A DNA stretch of 64,000 nt from Candidatus Zixiibacteriota bacterium (GTDB taxonomy: Bacteria > Zixibacteria > MSB-5A5 > GN15 > FEB-12): positions 372,001 through 436,000 of the forward strand of contig JAGNLV010000002.1 in NCBI GenBank assembly GCA_017999435.1. Reading direction: 5' to 3'. The notes beneath the pieces were generated by a model. It saw nothing but the letters and a program-made list of their open reading frames with translations, made no database searches and was not told the DNA's origin. A program made the translations under genes and the position numbers. Numbering within the stretch: position 1 is the stretch's first letter; each line of letters begins with the position of its first letter. This document shows, in pieces, positions 43,641-52,538 of the stretch.

Positions 43641-45344
43641 ATGCGGCGAGGTGGAATGCGGCGCCGGCTCGGGCTCGCGGCGGTGCTGCTCTTCGGGGTT
43701 GTCGGTCCGGCCTGCGACGGTATCCGGGTGACCCGCCTGTATCAGGAGGGGGCGGCCGTGACCGCGGCGCCTCTGGCGACGCAGGTGGGGGAGGAGATTT
43801 TCCGCCGGGGGGGGAATGCGTTCGACGCGGCGGTAGCGATCGGGTTCGCTCTCGCGGTCGTCCACCCACAGGCGGGGAATCTCGGCGGCGGCGGTTTTGC
43901 CGTGATCCGGTCGGCGCAGGCGGATACGGTGCGGACGCTTGATTTTCGCGAGACGGCGCCCCGGGCGGCCACCGGCGGCATGTACCTGGCCGACAGCGTG
44001 ACGGTGATCGCGGAAGCGTCGACCGTCGGGGCGCTCGCCGCGGGCGTGCCCGGCACGGTCGCCGGGCTCTACGCGCTGTGGCAGGCCTACGGCTCGATGC
44101 CCTGGGAAGAGCTCGTGCGGCCGGCGGCCCTGCTGGCGGACAAGGGGTTCCCGGTCGATGCGTTTCTGGCGAATTCGCTGCGCGCCTACGAACACCAGTT
44201 GTCCCGGTTCGACGAGACGCGGGAGGTGTTCTTCTCCGACGGGCGGCTCCCGGCGGCCGGCGACACGCTGGTCCAGCCGGATCTCGCCCAGACCCTCTAC
44301 CTCATCGCGGCCCAGGGGCCGGAAGGTTTCTACGCGGGACAGGTGGCGGACAGCATCGCGGCGACGATGCAGAAGTACGGCGGCCTGATCACGCGCGAGG
44401 ATCTCGCGGAGTACCGGGCGGCGTGGCGGGACCCGGTGTACTTTCGTTTCGACTCGCTGGACTGCTATTCGATGGCTCCGCCCTCCTCGGGCGGGCTGAT
44501 GGTCGGGCAGATTCTGAAGCTTCTGGAGCCGCACTCATTTTCCGGTTGGAGGCCGGACTCGCCGGCCTACATGCACCTGTTCGCTGAGGCGGCCCGGCTG
44601 GCCTACGCCGACCGGGCGGAGTATCTCGGCGATCCGGCGTTTACCAAGGCGCCGGGGAATCTGCTCGACCCGGGCTATCTGGCGCAGCGGCGGCTGCAGA
44701 TCGACACACTCCACGCGACGCCCTCGGAGTCGGTCTCCCCCGGCCTGGCGCCGGCCCCGGAGTCGGACCAGACGACGCACTACAGCGTCTGCGATGCCGA
44801 GGGGAACATGGTGGCGGTCACCTACACGATCAACACGTCGTACGGTTCGGCGCTGGTGGTGGGCGGGGCGGGGTTTCTGCTGAACAACGAGATGGATGAT
44901 TTCGCGATCGCCCCGGGCGTGCCGAACACCTACGGGCTGGTCGGGGGGGCGGCCAACCGGATCGAGCCGGGGAAGCGGATGCTGTCGTCGATGGCCCCGC
45001 TGCTCGTGCTTGTCGATGGGCGGCCGTTTCTCATTCTCGGGTCGCCGGGCGGCTCGCGGATCATCACGACCGTGGCGCAGACGCTTCTCAACTTCACTCG
45101 GTTCAAGTTCCCCCTGACGGAGGCGTTGGCGCAGGCGCGGTTTCACCACCAGTGGCTGCCGGACACGCTATATGTGGAAACGGGAGGGTATGATGCGGCC
45201 ACGGTGCGGGCGCTGGCCGGTTACGGGCACGCCGTGAAGGAGCGGGAGGCGTTCGGCGACGTGCAGGCGATATTTATCGACGACCGCGGATATATGAGCG
45301 GGGCGTCCGACCCGCGGGGCCGGGGAACAGCCGGGGGGCTTTAA
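43641..45344 (+). CDS. ggt: Gamma-glutamyltranspeptidase
   Basis: 567 residues; an internal ATG at 43656 with GAGG just upstream is an equally likely start. A signal peptide or lipoprotein signal ends near GPAC. The family core is complete: GGNAFDAAVA, LGGGGFAVI, DFRETAP, the autoprocessing site DQ-TTHYSV (nucleophile Thr378), the late glycine motif LGSPGGSRIIT and the lid-loop MLSSMAP. It should be cleaved before Thr378 into large and small subunits and act outside the cytoplasm on glutathione or gamma-glutamyl peptides. It is probably co-transcribed with the GH35-like gene. Confidence 0.95.
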   Translation: MRRGGMRRRLGLAAVLLFGVVGPACDGIRVTRLYQEGAAVTAAPLATQVGEEIFRRGGNAFDAAVAIGFALAVVHPQAGNLGGGGFAVIRSAQADTVRTLDFRETAPRAATGGMYLADSVTVIAEASTVGALAAGVPGTVAGLYALWQAYGSMPWEELVRPAALLADKGFPVDAFLANSLRAYEHQLSRFDETREVFFSDGRLPAAGDTLVQPDLAQTLYLIAAQGPEGFYAGQVADSIAATMQKYGGLITREDLAEYRAAWRDPVYFRFDSLDCYSMAPPSSGGLMVGQILKLLEPHSFSGWRPDSPAYMHLFAEAARLAYADRAEYLGDPAFTKAPGNLLDPGYLAQRRLQIDTLHATPSESVSPGLAPAPESDQTTHYSVCDAEGNMVAVTYTINTSYGSALVVGGAGFLLNNEMDDFAIAPGVPNTYGLVGGAANRIEPGKRMLSSMAPLLVLVDGRPFLILGSPGGSRIITTVAQTLLNFTRFKFPLTEALAQARFHHQWLPDTLYVETGGYDAATVRALAGYGHAVKEREAFGDVQAIFIDDRGYMSGASDPRGRGTAGGL

Positions 45345-45376
45345 GCAGCGGCACACCGACAGCGGGCCGGCGCGAA

Positions 45377-46705
45377 TCAGGCGGGATAACTCGGCGGCGG
45401 CGGCGGAGGGGTCGGCGGAGGCGGATACGACGGGGCCGCGGGGGCGGGCGATTCGACCGGGCGGCGGCAGTTGCGCACGCCCAGGGCGATGGCGCCGGCG
45501 CCGGTCACGCCGACCAGCAGGTACACGAGATTCCCCAGGTAGGGCACCTCGAAGATCACGAACAACAGCACCAATCCCAGCAGGAGGTTCCACCAGCTCA
45601 GGAGAGCCGGGCGCGCCCGTTTCAGCAGCAGCGCCCCCGCCAGGTATGCGACCACGATCTTGCCGGAATAGAGCATGATGGCGGCAGAGACGGAGGCGAA
45701 GCTGGCGATGGGCAGGGCGAGCGTGGAGAAAATCACCAAAAAAGCGCCGAGGACGACTCCCTGGCCCGAGACCAGGATCAGGCCGGTGATGACGAGGACC
45801 AGGGCGATGATGAATGTCAGAGCGGCCAGGGTAAAGCCGATGAGCACGAGGAAGCCGACGGCGATGGAGACGACCAGGCGCGCGCGCAGCTGGTTGAGCG
45901 ACTCCTCGGCATGGCGCCGGAAGACGGCGACGAGGATGATGCCGAAGAGGAACGCGGCGAGCAGTTTCGCGACGCAGAGAATCGGCCCGGCGGTCCACGG
46001 CGACGGCTCTCCGTCTTTCGCCTCTTCCGCCGGCGGCACCCAGGTCACGGTGCCGGCGACAGTCGCCCCGTCGGCAATGACGAGATCCCCCTCGGAGGGA
46101 GACCGGTAGGTGAGATTGCCGGTGATGACGGCGGTGGAGGCGATCTCGGCGCGTTTGGCGGCGCGCAGATCGAGATCCCCCTCGATCGTCCCTTCGATGA
46201 TGAGGGACGACCCGGAGACGTAGGTGTTGCCGGTGATGGTGCCGTAGAGGCGCACATTGTTGCCGTAGATGCGGGCGTCGCGCCCGACCACCGCCGCGCG
46301 GTTGATAGTCACTTCGTTAGCGGCGAGCAGCAGCGACCGGCCTACGGAGCCGTCGATGATGACGGTGCTGGCGAACCCGCGGAGGCTCCGCTCGATGTGT
46401 CCGCGGTGGGTCAGTTGGTAGGCCAGGACGTTGGCCGACCCGGTCACATCGCCGTTGATCTGGAGGCTGTAGACGAACGCGGTCAGCTCGCCGTCGACGA
46501 ACCCGTCGACCGTCATGTTCTGGGAGTAGGCGTAGACGTCTTCCTCGATGCGGTGCAGGTTGGAGATGTGGAGGTTTTCCTGGCGGAGGAAGACCATGCC
46601 GGAGGCGGCGCCGGCCAGGGACACGGTCAGGAGGACGATAGTGAAGACGGCACGCAGCAGGAGGCGCGTCGCCCGGCCGGGTGTATGGTGGGCGGTTCTC
46701 GGCAT
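45377..46705 (-). CDS. Membrane protein with bactofilin-like (polymer-forming) domain and Pro-rich tail
   Basis: About 442 residues from the ATG at 46703-46705, which opens a signal-anchor (LLLRAVFTIVLLTVSL). Residues ~45-215 are a series of short hydrophobic beta repeats such as GDVTGSANVLAYQLTHRGHI, IIDGSVGRSLLLAANEVTI and YGTITGNTYVSGSSLIIEG, like bactofilins and DUF583 right-handed beta-helices. Then follow about five membrane segments (~235-410) and a tail of alternating Pro stretches. The helix domain lies on the non-cytoplasmic side if the anchor is a signal peptide, unlike classical cytoplasmic bactofilins. Function unknown; a structural envelope role is plausible. The longer frame upstream has no ribosome site. 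Confidence 0.7.
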   Translation of the reverse strand: MPRTAHHTPGRATRLLLRAVFTIVLLTVSLAGAASGMVFLRQENLHISNLHRIEEDVYAYSQNMTVDGFVDGELTAFVYSLQINGDVTGSANVLAYQLTHRGHIERSLRGFASTVIIDGSVGRSLLLAANEVTINRAAVVGRDARIYGNNVRLYGTITGNTYVSGSSLIIEGTIEGDLDLRAAKRAEIASTAVITGNLTYRSPSEGDLVIADGATVAGTVTWVPPAEEAKDGEPSPWTAGPILCVAKLLAAFLFGIILVAVFRRHAEESLNQLRARLVVSIAVGFLVLIGFTLAALTFIIALVLVITGLILVSGQGVVLGAFLVIFSTLALPIASFASVSAAIMLYSGKIVVAYLAGALLLKRARPALLSWWNLLLGLVLLFVIFEVPYLGNLVYLLVGVTGAGAIALGVRNCRRPVESPAPAAPSYPPPPTPPPPPPSYPA

Positions 46706-46918
46706 ACCACTGTGTCTACGCCGGGAGGCGGCGTAAGTTGCTGAATGTATAGGAAACGGCGGGGGGCAATAAAAGCAAAAAAAGCGGCCAATGGGCAGGG
46801 GCGCGAGTGCTCGGCGCCGAAAAATGAGGCCTTGCGGGAGAGGAAAAAACCGGCATATTGCGGTCAGAGCCGCTGCCCGGCCCGACCCGCGCGCCGGGGG
46901 CGGCGCGAGGGAGCGTAC

Positions 46919-48670
46919 ATGAACGTACTGGTCTATCTGTTCGGGGCAATCCTTCTCTACATGCTGGCGTTTCGATACTACGGGCGGTACCTTGGGCGGC
47001 AGGTGGGGCTGCAGCCGGAGCGGCCGACGCCCGCGGTGGAGTTCAACGACGGCCGGGATTTCGTGCCGACCCGGCCCTCGGTGCTGTTCGCCCACCACTA
47101 CTCGGCGATCGCCGGGGCGGGGCCGATCATCGGCCCGACCCTCGGCATCCTGTACGGGGTCGGCCCGGTGTGGCTGTGGGTGGTGCTCGGGGCCATATTC
47201 TTCGGAGCGGTCCATGATTTCGCGTCGCTGTTCGCCTCCATTCGCGAGCGGGGATCGTCGATGGCGGAGATCGCCCGGAGGGCGCTGGGGCCGACCGGAT
47301 TTCTGCTGTTCATTCTGTTCACCGTCGTCTTGATCGTCCTGGTCACCTCGGCTTTCCTCTCGCTGACGGCGGTGTCTCTGACGTCGCTCTGGCCGCTGGA
47401 TAGCCTCGGGCTCGATGAGAGCCAGACGCTGCTGCGGGTGCGGCATGAGAACGGGGTGGCGATGGGCGTGATCGGGGGGATTGCGTCGACCTCCGTGATC
47501 GTGATCACCCTCGCAGCGCCGGTGCTCGGTTACCTGGTGACCCGGAAGCAGATCGCGACCTGGCTGGCCTACCTGATCGCGCTGGCGGTGGGGGCGCTCT
47601 CGGTCTGGGTGGGGTTCCGCATCCCGGTCGGTTTCGCGCCGACCACGTGGATGTACGTGATCGCAGTCTACACGCTTTTCGCCTGCGGTCTGCCGGTGTG
47701 GCTGATCCTACAGCCGAGGGATTTCGTCAACGTGCAGATCCTCTACGCGGGGATGGGGGCGATGATGCTGGGGGTGCTGGTCATGGGACTGCAGGGTCTC
47801 GCGGTGAGCGCACCGGCGCTCAACCTCGCGGAGGGGAGCGCGAAGCTCGGGCCGGTATGGCCGTTCCTTTTCATCACGATCGCCTGCGGGGCGATCTCGG
47901 GTTTTCACGCGCTCGTCTGCGGCGGGACCTCGTCGAAACAGATCGCCCGCGAGGGTCAGGTGCGGACCATCGGCTACGGCGGGATGCTGCTGGAGGGATT
48001 GCTTGCGGTCCTCGTGCTCATCACGATCGGCTCATCGCTGTCGTTTCCCGAATACATGCGGGTAACGTGGCCCGAGGTCGGGGCGGGCAATCCGATCCTG
48101 GCCTTCTCGTTGTCGATGGGGCATCTTCTGGAGGGGGCGTTCGGGATTCCCTTGGCCTACGGGGTGGTGTTCGGGATTCTGACGGTGGAGGGGTTCCTGA
48201 TCACGACGCTGGATGTGGCGGTGAGGTTGAACCGGTACCTGTTGGAGGAGTTTTGGCGCACGGTTATTCCCAATCCTCCCAAGCTCTTAACAGAATTTTG
48301 GTTCAACTCGGCGGTGGCCGTGGTGCTGATGCTTGCGCTTGCTATGTCCAATGGATACAAGCTGATATGGCCTTTGTTCGGGTCGACGAACCAGCTTCTG
48401 GCCGCTTTGACCTTGATTGCGGTCACGGTCTGGTTACATCGGGCCGGTCGGAGCAGTTGGTACACGCTCATCCCGGCGGCTGTAATGATCTGCACAACAA
48501 TAGCTTCGTTAAGTTACTACCTGGTGACCACCTACCTTCCGACGGGGAACGTGGTGCTCGCGGGGACCGATATCGTTTTGCTGCTTTTGGCGCTGGGCGT
48601 GCTGGGGCTGTCGCTTCGCGAATTCGCACGGGAGCGATTGGCCGCCGCCGGCCGCGCGGCGCCGTCATAA
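46919..48670 (+). CDS. cstA: Carbon starvation protein A family transporter
   Basis: 583 residues from the ATG at 46919, chosen because GAGGGAG lies seven bases upstream and the first membrane segment follows at once. It has about 15-16 hydrophobic segments and the CstA signatures FAHHYSAIAGAGPIIGP near residue 60, GAVHDFASLF, GFHALVCGGTSSKQI and LFGSTNQLLAALTL. CstA-type proteins import pyruvate and/or peptides in nutrient limitation. Its length matches the compact form of the family (YjiY/BtsT-like rather than the longer E. coli CstA). Confidence 0.93.
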   Translation: MNVLVYLFGAILLYMLAFRYYGRYLGRQVGLQPERPTPAVEFNDGRDFVPTRPSVLFAHHYSAIAGAGPIIGPTLGILYGVGPVWLWVVLGAIFFGAVHDFASLFASIRERGSSMAEIARRALGPTGFLLFILFTVVLIVLVTSAFLSLTAVSLTSLWPLDSLGLDESQTLLRVRHENGVAMGVIGGIASTSVIVITLAAPVLGYLVTRKQIATWLAYLIALAVGALSVWVGFRIPVGFAPTTWMYVIAVYTLFACGLPVWLILQPRDFVNVQILYAGMGAMMLGVLVMGLQGLAVSAPALNLAEGSAKLGPVWPFLFITIACGAISGFHALVCGGTSSKQIAREGQVRTIGYGGMLLEGLLAVLVLITIGSSLSFPEYMRVTWPEVGAGNPILAFSLSMGHLLEGAFGIPLAYGVVFGILTVEGFLITTLDVAVRLNRYLLEEFWRTVIPNPPKLLTEFWFNSAVAVVLMLALAMSNGYKLIWPLFGSTNQLLAALTLIAVTVWLHRAGRSSWYTLIPAAVMICTTIASLSYYLVTTYLPTGNVVLAGTDIVLLLLALGVLGLSLREFARERLAAAGRAAPS

Positions 48671-48735
48671 GCTGTTCGGGCGCATTAACGTTCATCCGAT
48701 TCAGCCGATATAACGGAAGAAGCGGATGGAAATAA

Positions 48736-50295
48736 ATGCGCGTATTCCTCTACCAGAACAAAACCATTCTGCCGCGGCTGGATGCTTTCTACCTGGCCAC
48801 CCGACTGGGCGTGATGCTGGCGGTCGGCTGGTTCGGGTGGACCGAGCATTTCTTCCACACCGACACGCTGCTGGCGTGGGGGGTCCTCGGCACATATGTC
48901 GCGCACCTGGCGGTGTTCTACGGGGGAATCCGGGGACGGCTGGATCTGAAGCTCGGCTACCTCTCGTCGATCGCTTATGATCTCCTCGTCATTCCGATCG
49001 TCATCCTGTACACCGGCGGGCTGCAGAGCAGCTTCTATCTTCTGTTTTTCCTGACGATTTCGGTAGCCGCGTACATGCTTCGGTTCTGGATCGCCGCCAC
49101 GGTGGTCGCCCTGGTGAGCCTTCTGTATCTGGCGGCGATCCGGGGGGATCTCACGCTGCAGTCGCTCCACGACGTGGTGATCCGGATCGGGTTCTTCGTC
49201 GTGTACTACCTGGCGCTCTCCTACGTGTCGCAGCACATGCGGCGTTCGGAGAGGCGCCTGCTCAGCCTGTTCGACACCCTCAACATGCGGACGTCGGAGC
49301 TGGAGAAGTCGCAGGCGCAGCTGGAGATGATCTACGAGAACTCCCGCAACCTGGCCTCGATTCTCGACCGGGACGGGGTGGTGAAAGAGGTGGTGCGGAT
49401 CCTCGGCACGGTCATGGGTTATTCCAGCTACGGCATCATCCTGCGGGACCGCAAGGACCAGTACGTCTACCGGGCGCGGTCGGTGGCCGGGCAGGTGGTA
49501 TTCCAGCCGCTGGCGATCGACGCGGAGCGCATGCCGCTGGTCAAGAAAGTGTGCGATCTCGACGAGCCGATCCGGGTGAAGGATATCCGGGGTCGGCACA
49601 CGTTCGAGCCGCTGTCGGCCGGCACGCGGTCGGTGATGGTGGTGCCGATGAATTCGCACGGGTGGGTGAACGGGGCGCTCACGGTGGAGGCGTCGCAGGC
49701 CGACCAGTTCCAGGAGCGGGACCTCCAGATGGCGTCGATCGTGGCGCGCTCGGCGGCGCTGGCGCTGGAGAACGCTGAGCTGCACAAGCGGACTGAGGAG
49801 CTGACGATCATTGACGGGCTGACGGGCGCGTACAACTACCGGTACTTCGTGCAGAAGCTGCAGGAGGAGAAGCGGCGGGCGAGCCGGTACGATCTGCCGC
49901 TGTCGCTGATCATGGTCGATATCGACTGGTTCAAGCGGCTGAACGACACCTACGGGCACGAGGCGGGGAACCGGGTGCTGGCGACGCTGGCGAAAGTCAT
50001 TGCGGGGTGCATCCGCGATGTCGATATTTTCGCACGGTACGGCGGCGAGGAGTTCGCCATCATTCTGCCGCAAACCACGCGGAGCGAGGCGCTGGTGCTC
50101 GGGGAGCGCATCCGGGAACGGGTCGAGAAGACCGGGATGGATGCCGGCAACTGGGGAGAGGTGCAGATCACCGTCTCGGTCGGGGTGAGTTCGTATCCCG
50201 AGAACGGGCGGTCGCAGGAAGAATTGGTGTCGGTAGCCGACCAGGCGCTCTACCGGGCGAAAGGGGAAGGGCGCAACCAGGTGTGCGTGTTGTGA
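48736..50295 (+). CDS. Membrane diguanylate cyclase with GAF domain
   Basis: 519 residues. Six hydrophobic segments fill residues ~15-165, a coiled linker follows (~165-200), then a GAF domain (~205-345; LASILDRDGVVKEVVRIL) and a GGDEF domain (~355-519). The active-site loop reads GGEEF at about 436 and the upstream RDVD five residues before it is the RxxD product-inhibition site, so an active, feedback-inhibited c-di-GMP synthase is expected. The input signal is unknown. It is on the same strand as cstA, 65 bases after it. Confidence 0.92.
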   Translation: MRVFLYQNKTILPRLDAFYLATRLGVMLAVGWFGWTEHFFHTDTLLAWGVLGTYVAHLAVFYGGIRGRLDLKLGYLSSIAYDLLVIPIVILYTGGLQSSFYLLFFLTISVAAYMLRFWIAATVVALVSLLYLAAIRGDLTLQSLHDVVIRIGFFVVYYLALSYVSQHMRRSERRLLSLFDTLNMRTSELEKSQAQLEMIYENSRNLASILDRDGVVKEVVRILGTVMGYSSYGIILRDRKDQYVYRARSVAGQVVFQPLAIDAERMPLVKKVCDLDEPIRVKDIRGRHTFEPLSAGTRSVMVVPMNSHGWVNGALTVEASQADQFQERDLQMASIVARSAALALENAELHKRTEELTIIDGLTGAYNYRYFVQKLQEEKRRASRYDLPLSLIMVDIDWFKRLNDTYGHEAGNRVLATLAKVIAGCIRDVDIFARYGGEEFAIILPQTTRSEALVLGERIRERVEKTGMDAGNWGEVQITVSVGVSSYPENGRSQEELVSVADQALYRAKGEGRNQVCVL

Positions 50296-50341
50296 GAGGA
50301 AACGGAAACAAGGAACCAATGACCGATAGCAGGGATGAGCC

Positions 50342-51340
50342 ATGGCGGATTTGTCAAAGCAGTTGGGCCAGTTGTTCGTGATCGGATACCCCGGGCCGGA
50401 GCCGCCCCGCCCGTTCATGAGCTTTCTCGCGACAGAGCGGATCGGGGGGGTGATCCTGTTCGAGGAGAACTGTCCCGTGCACAGCGTGGCGCGCGATGCG
50501 ATTCACCGCATCCGCGAGGCCTGCGGCGGAAGGTCGCCGTTCGTGGCGATCGACCAGGAAGGCGGCCGGGTCAGCCGCCTCCGCGGCGCGCCGGCGGAGT
50601 TCCGGGCCGCCGCCGAGTACGGCCGCGAGAGGTCGGTGGAGCGGTTCGCCGAAGAGTACCGCCGATCGGTGGTGTTCATGGAATCGCTCGGGATCAATCT
50701 CAACCTCGCCCCGGTGTGCGATCTCTTCCTTGATCCGAACAACGCGTGCCTGGCCGGGCGCTGCTTCGGGCGGACGCCCCAGGAGGTGGTGCCGTTTGTC
50801 GAGACGGCGGTGCTGACGGCCCGGGGGGCGGGTCTGCTCAGTTGTCTGAAACACTTCCCCGGCCTCGGGGCGACGGCCGCGGATCCGCACCGCAAGACGC
50901 CGGTGATCGCGTGGGACGAGGTCGTGTGGGAGCAGCGGGAACGTCTCCCCTTCGCCGCCGGCGTGGCCGCGGGGGCGGACATGGTCATGACCACCCATGT
51001 GCGGCTGAGAGGGGCCGATGAGACGATCGCGACGGGGTCGTCGCGGGTGGTGGAGGATCTGCTGCGGAAGCGGCTGGGGTTCGACGGACCGGTGATCACG
51101 GACGACCTGCTGATGGCCGGGGCGGCGGAGCTCGGCGAGGCGGGCGAGCGGGCGACAGCGGCCTTCAACGCCGGCCACGATCTGCTCCTGTTCGGGCGGG
51201 ACTACGAGGCGGCCATGGGGGCCTACGAGCGGTTTGTCGACGCCTACCGGCGCGGGGAGATCGCGAATGAGCGGGTGCACTCGGCGCTCGGCCGGGTTGC
51301 CGGCGTGAAGTTCAAACTGGACACCTGGGTGCAGCCGTGA
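50342..51340 (+). CDS. nagZ: Beta-N-acetylhexosaminidase, GH3 (NagZ-type)
   Basis: 332 residues, no signal peptide. GH3 NagZ features: GGVILFEENC, FVAIDQEGGRVSRL, LNLAPVCDL, the signature KHFPGLG with the following D-P-H (catalytic Asp/His dyad loop) and VITDDLLM, in which the first or second Asp is the nucleophile. NagZ removes GlcNAc from GlcNAc-anhydroMurNAc peptides in the cytoplasm. The next gene is anmK, which acts on the product, so the recycling function is well supported. Confidence 0.92.
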   Translation: MADLSKQLGQLFVIGYPGPEPPRPFMSFLATERIGGVILFEENCPVHSVARDAIHRIREACGGRSPFVAIDQEGGRVSRLRGAPAEFRAAAEYGRERSVERFAEEYRRSVVFMESLGINLNLAPVCDLFLDPNNACLAGRCFGRTPQEVVPFVETAVLTARGAGLLSCLKHFPGLGATAADPHRKTPVIAWDEVVWEQRERLPFAAGVAAGADMVMTTHVRLRGADETIATGSSRVVEDLLRKRLGFDGPVITDDLLMAGAAELGEAGERATAAFNAGHDLLLFGRDYEAAMGAYERFVDAYRRGEIANERVHSALGRVAGVKFKLDTWVQP

Positions 51341-51353
51341 CTTTCTTGAAGGG

Positions 51354-52535
51354 ATGTCGCTGCGGCGCCTCATATCGCGAGCGCGGCTGACCGTGCTCGG
51401 ATTGAACTCGGGCACCTCGGCCGACGGACTGGATCTGGCGGTGGTGCAGGTGGGCCGCGGCCGGGAGAAGATCCTCATGCGGGGCGGCGGGGCCGTGCGG
51501 TTCCCGCGGCCGCTGCGGGCCGCGATCCTGGCGACCGCCGACAGCCGCACGGTGGAACCGGCCGAGCTGGTTCGCTTGGACAACTACCTGGGACAGGTCA
51601 TGGGGAGAGCGGCCGCCGGGTTTCTGAAGACGCTTTCGCGCCGGGGGATCGCGGTCGATCTGATCGGTTCGCACGGGCAGACGGTGCGGCATGTCCCGGA
51701 GCCGGTGCGCATGGGGGGAATGGCGGTGCGCGGGACGCTGCAGATCGGATCGCCCGACCAGGTGGCGGCGGCGACCGGGTGCGTGACGGTGGGGGACTTC
51801 CGCCAGGCGGAGGTCGCGCTCGGCGGCGAAGGGGCGCCGATCACCACGGGGGCGATGCACTGGCTCTTCGCATCGCCGCGCGAGCCGCGCCTGATCGTGA
51901 ACATCGGGGGGATAGCCAATTATTTCTATCTCCCGCCGACGGCGTCGGGCGAGGCGCCCACGGCGCGCGACTGCGGTCCGGGCAACAGCCTCTCCGATGC
52001 GCTCATGGCGCGGTCGTTCGGGCGGCAGTTCGACCGGGACGGGCGCATGGCCAGGCGGGGGCGGATCGACCCGCGCCTGCTGGCGGCGCTGATGGAAAGT
52101 CTGGGGTTTGCACGGCGCCGCCGGTCGACCGGGAGAGAGCTCTTCGGGGCGGATCTCGCCGATGAGGTGGTCCGGCTGGGGCGGCGGCGCCGGCTTCGGC
52201 CGGAGGATCTGCTGGCCACGGCGGGGGAGTTGACGGCCCTCGGGATCGCCCGCGCCCTGCACCGCCTTCCCGCCTCCGATCCGCCGCCGCGGCGGGTGTA
52301 TCTCATGGGCGGGGGACGGCACAACCAGTTCATGGTCGAACGCCTGGGGGAGCATCTCCCCGGGTGGTCAGTTGAGGCGATAGATCAGTTGGGAGTGGAC
52401 GGCGACTTGGTGGAGGCGGCGGCCTATGCGGTGATGGCGGCGGCGTGCGTACGCGGGGAGCCTCTCTCCGGAGCGAGGACATTCGGTGTCGCTCGGGCAA
52501 TCGCGGGGCGCATCGTGCAGCCGCCGGCGGGGTGA
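51354..52535 (+). CDS. anmK: Anhydro-N-acetylmuramic acid kinase
   Basis: 393 residues starting 13 bases after nagZ. The sugar-kinase ATPase fold shows LGLNSGTSADGLDLAVV near residue 15, IGSHGQTVRH, GDFRQAEVALGGEGAP, a VNIGGIANY motif and DCGPGNSLSDAL, all typical of AnmK. The enzyme opens the 1,6-anhydro ring of anhydroMurNAc and phosphorylates it to MurNAc-6-P. MurQ (the next enzyme) is not in the window. Confidence 0.95.
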   Translation: MSLRRLISRARLTVLGLNSGTSADGLDLAVVQVGRGREKILMRGGGAVRFPRPLRAAILATADSRTVEPAELVRLDNYLGQVMGRAAAGFLKTLSRRGIAVDLIGSHGQTVRHVPEPVRMGGMAVRGTLQIGSPDQVAAATGCVTVGDFRQAEVALGGEGAPITTGAMHWLFASPREPRLIVNIGGIANYFYLPPTASGEAPTARDCGPGNSLSDALMARSFGRQFDRDGRMARRGRIDPRLLAALMESLGFARRRRSTGRELFGADLADEVVRLGRRRRLRPEDLLATAGELTALGIARALHRLPASDPPPRRVYLMGGGRHNQFMVERLGEHLPGWSVEAIDQLGVDGDLVEAAAYAVMAAACVRGEPLSGARTFGVARAIAGRIVQPPAG

Positions 52536-52538
52536 CGA

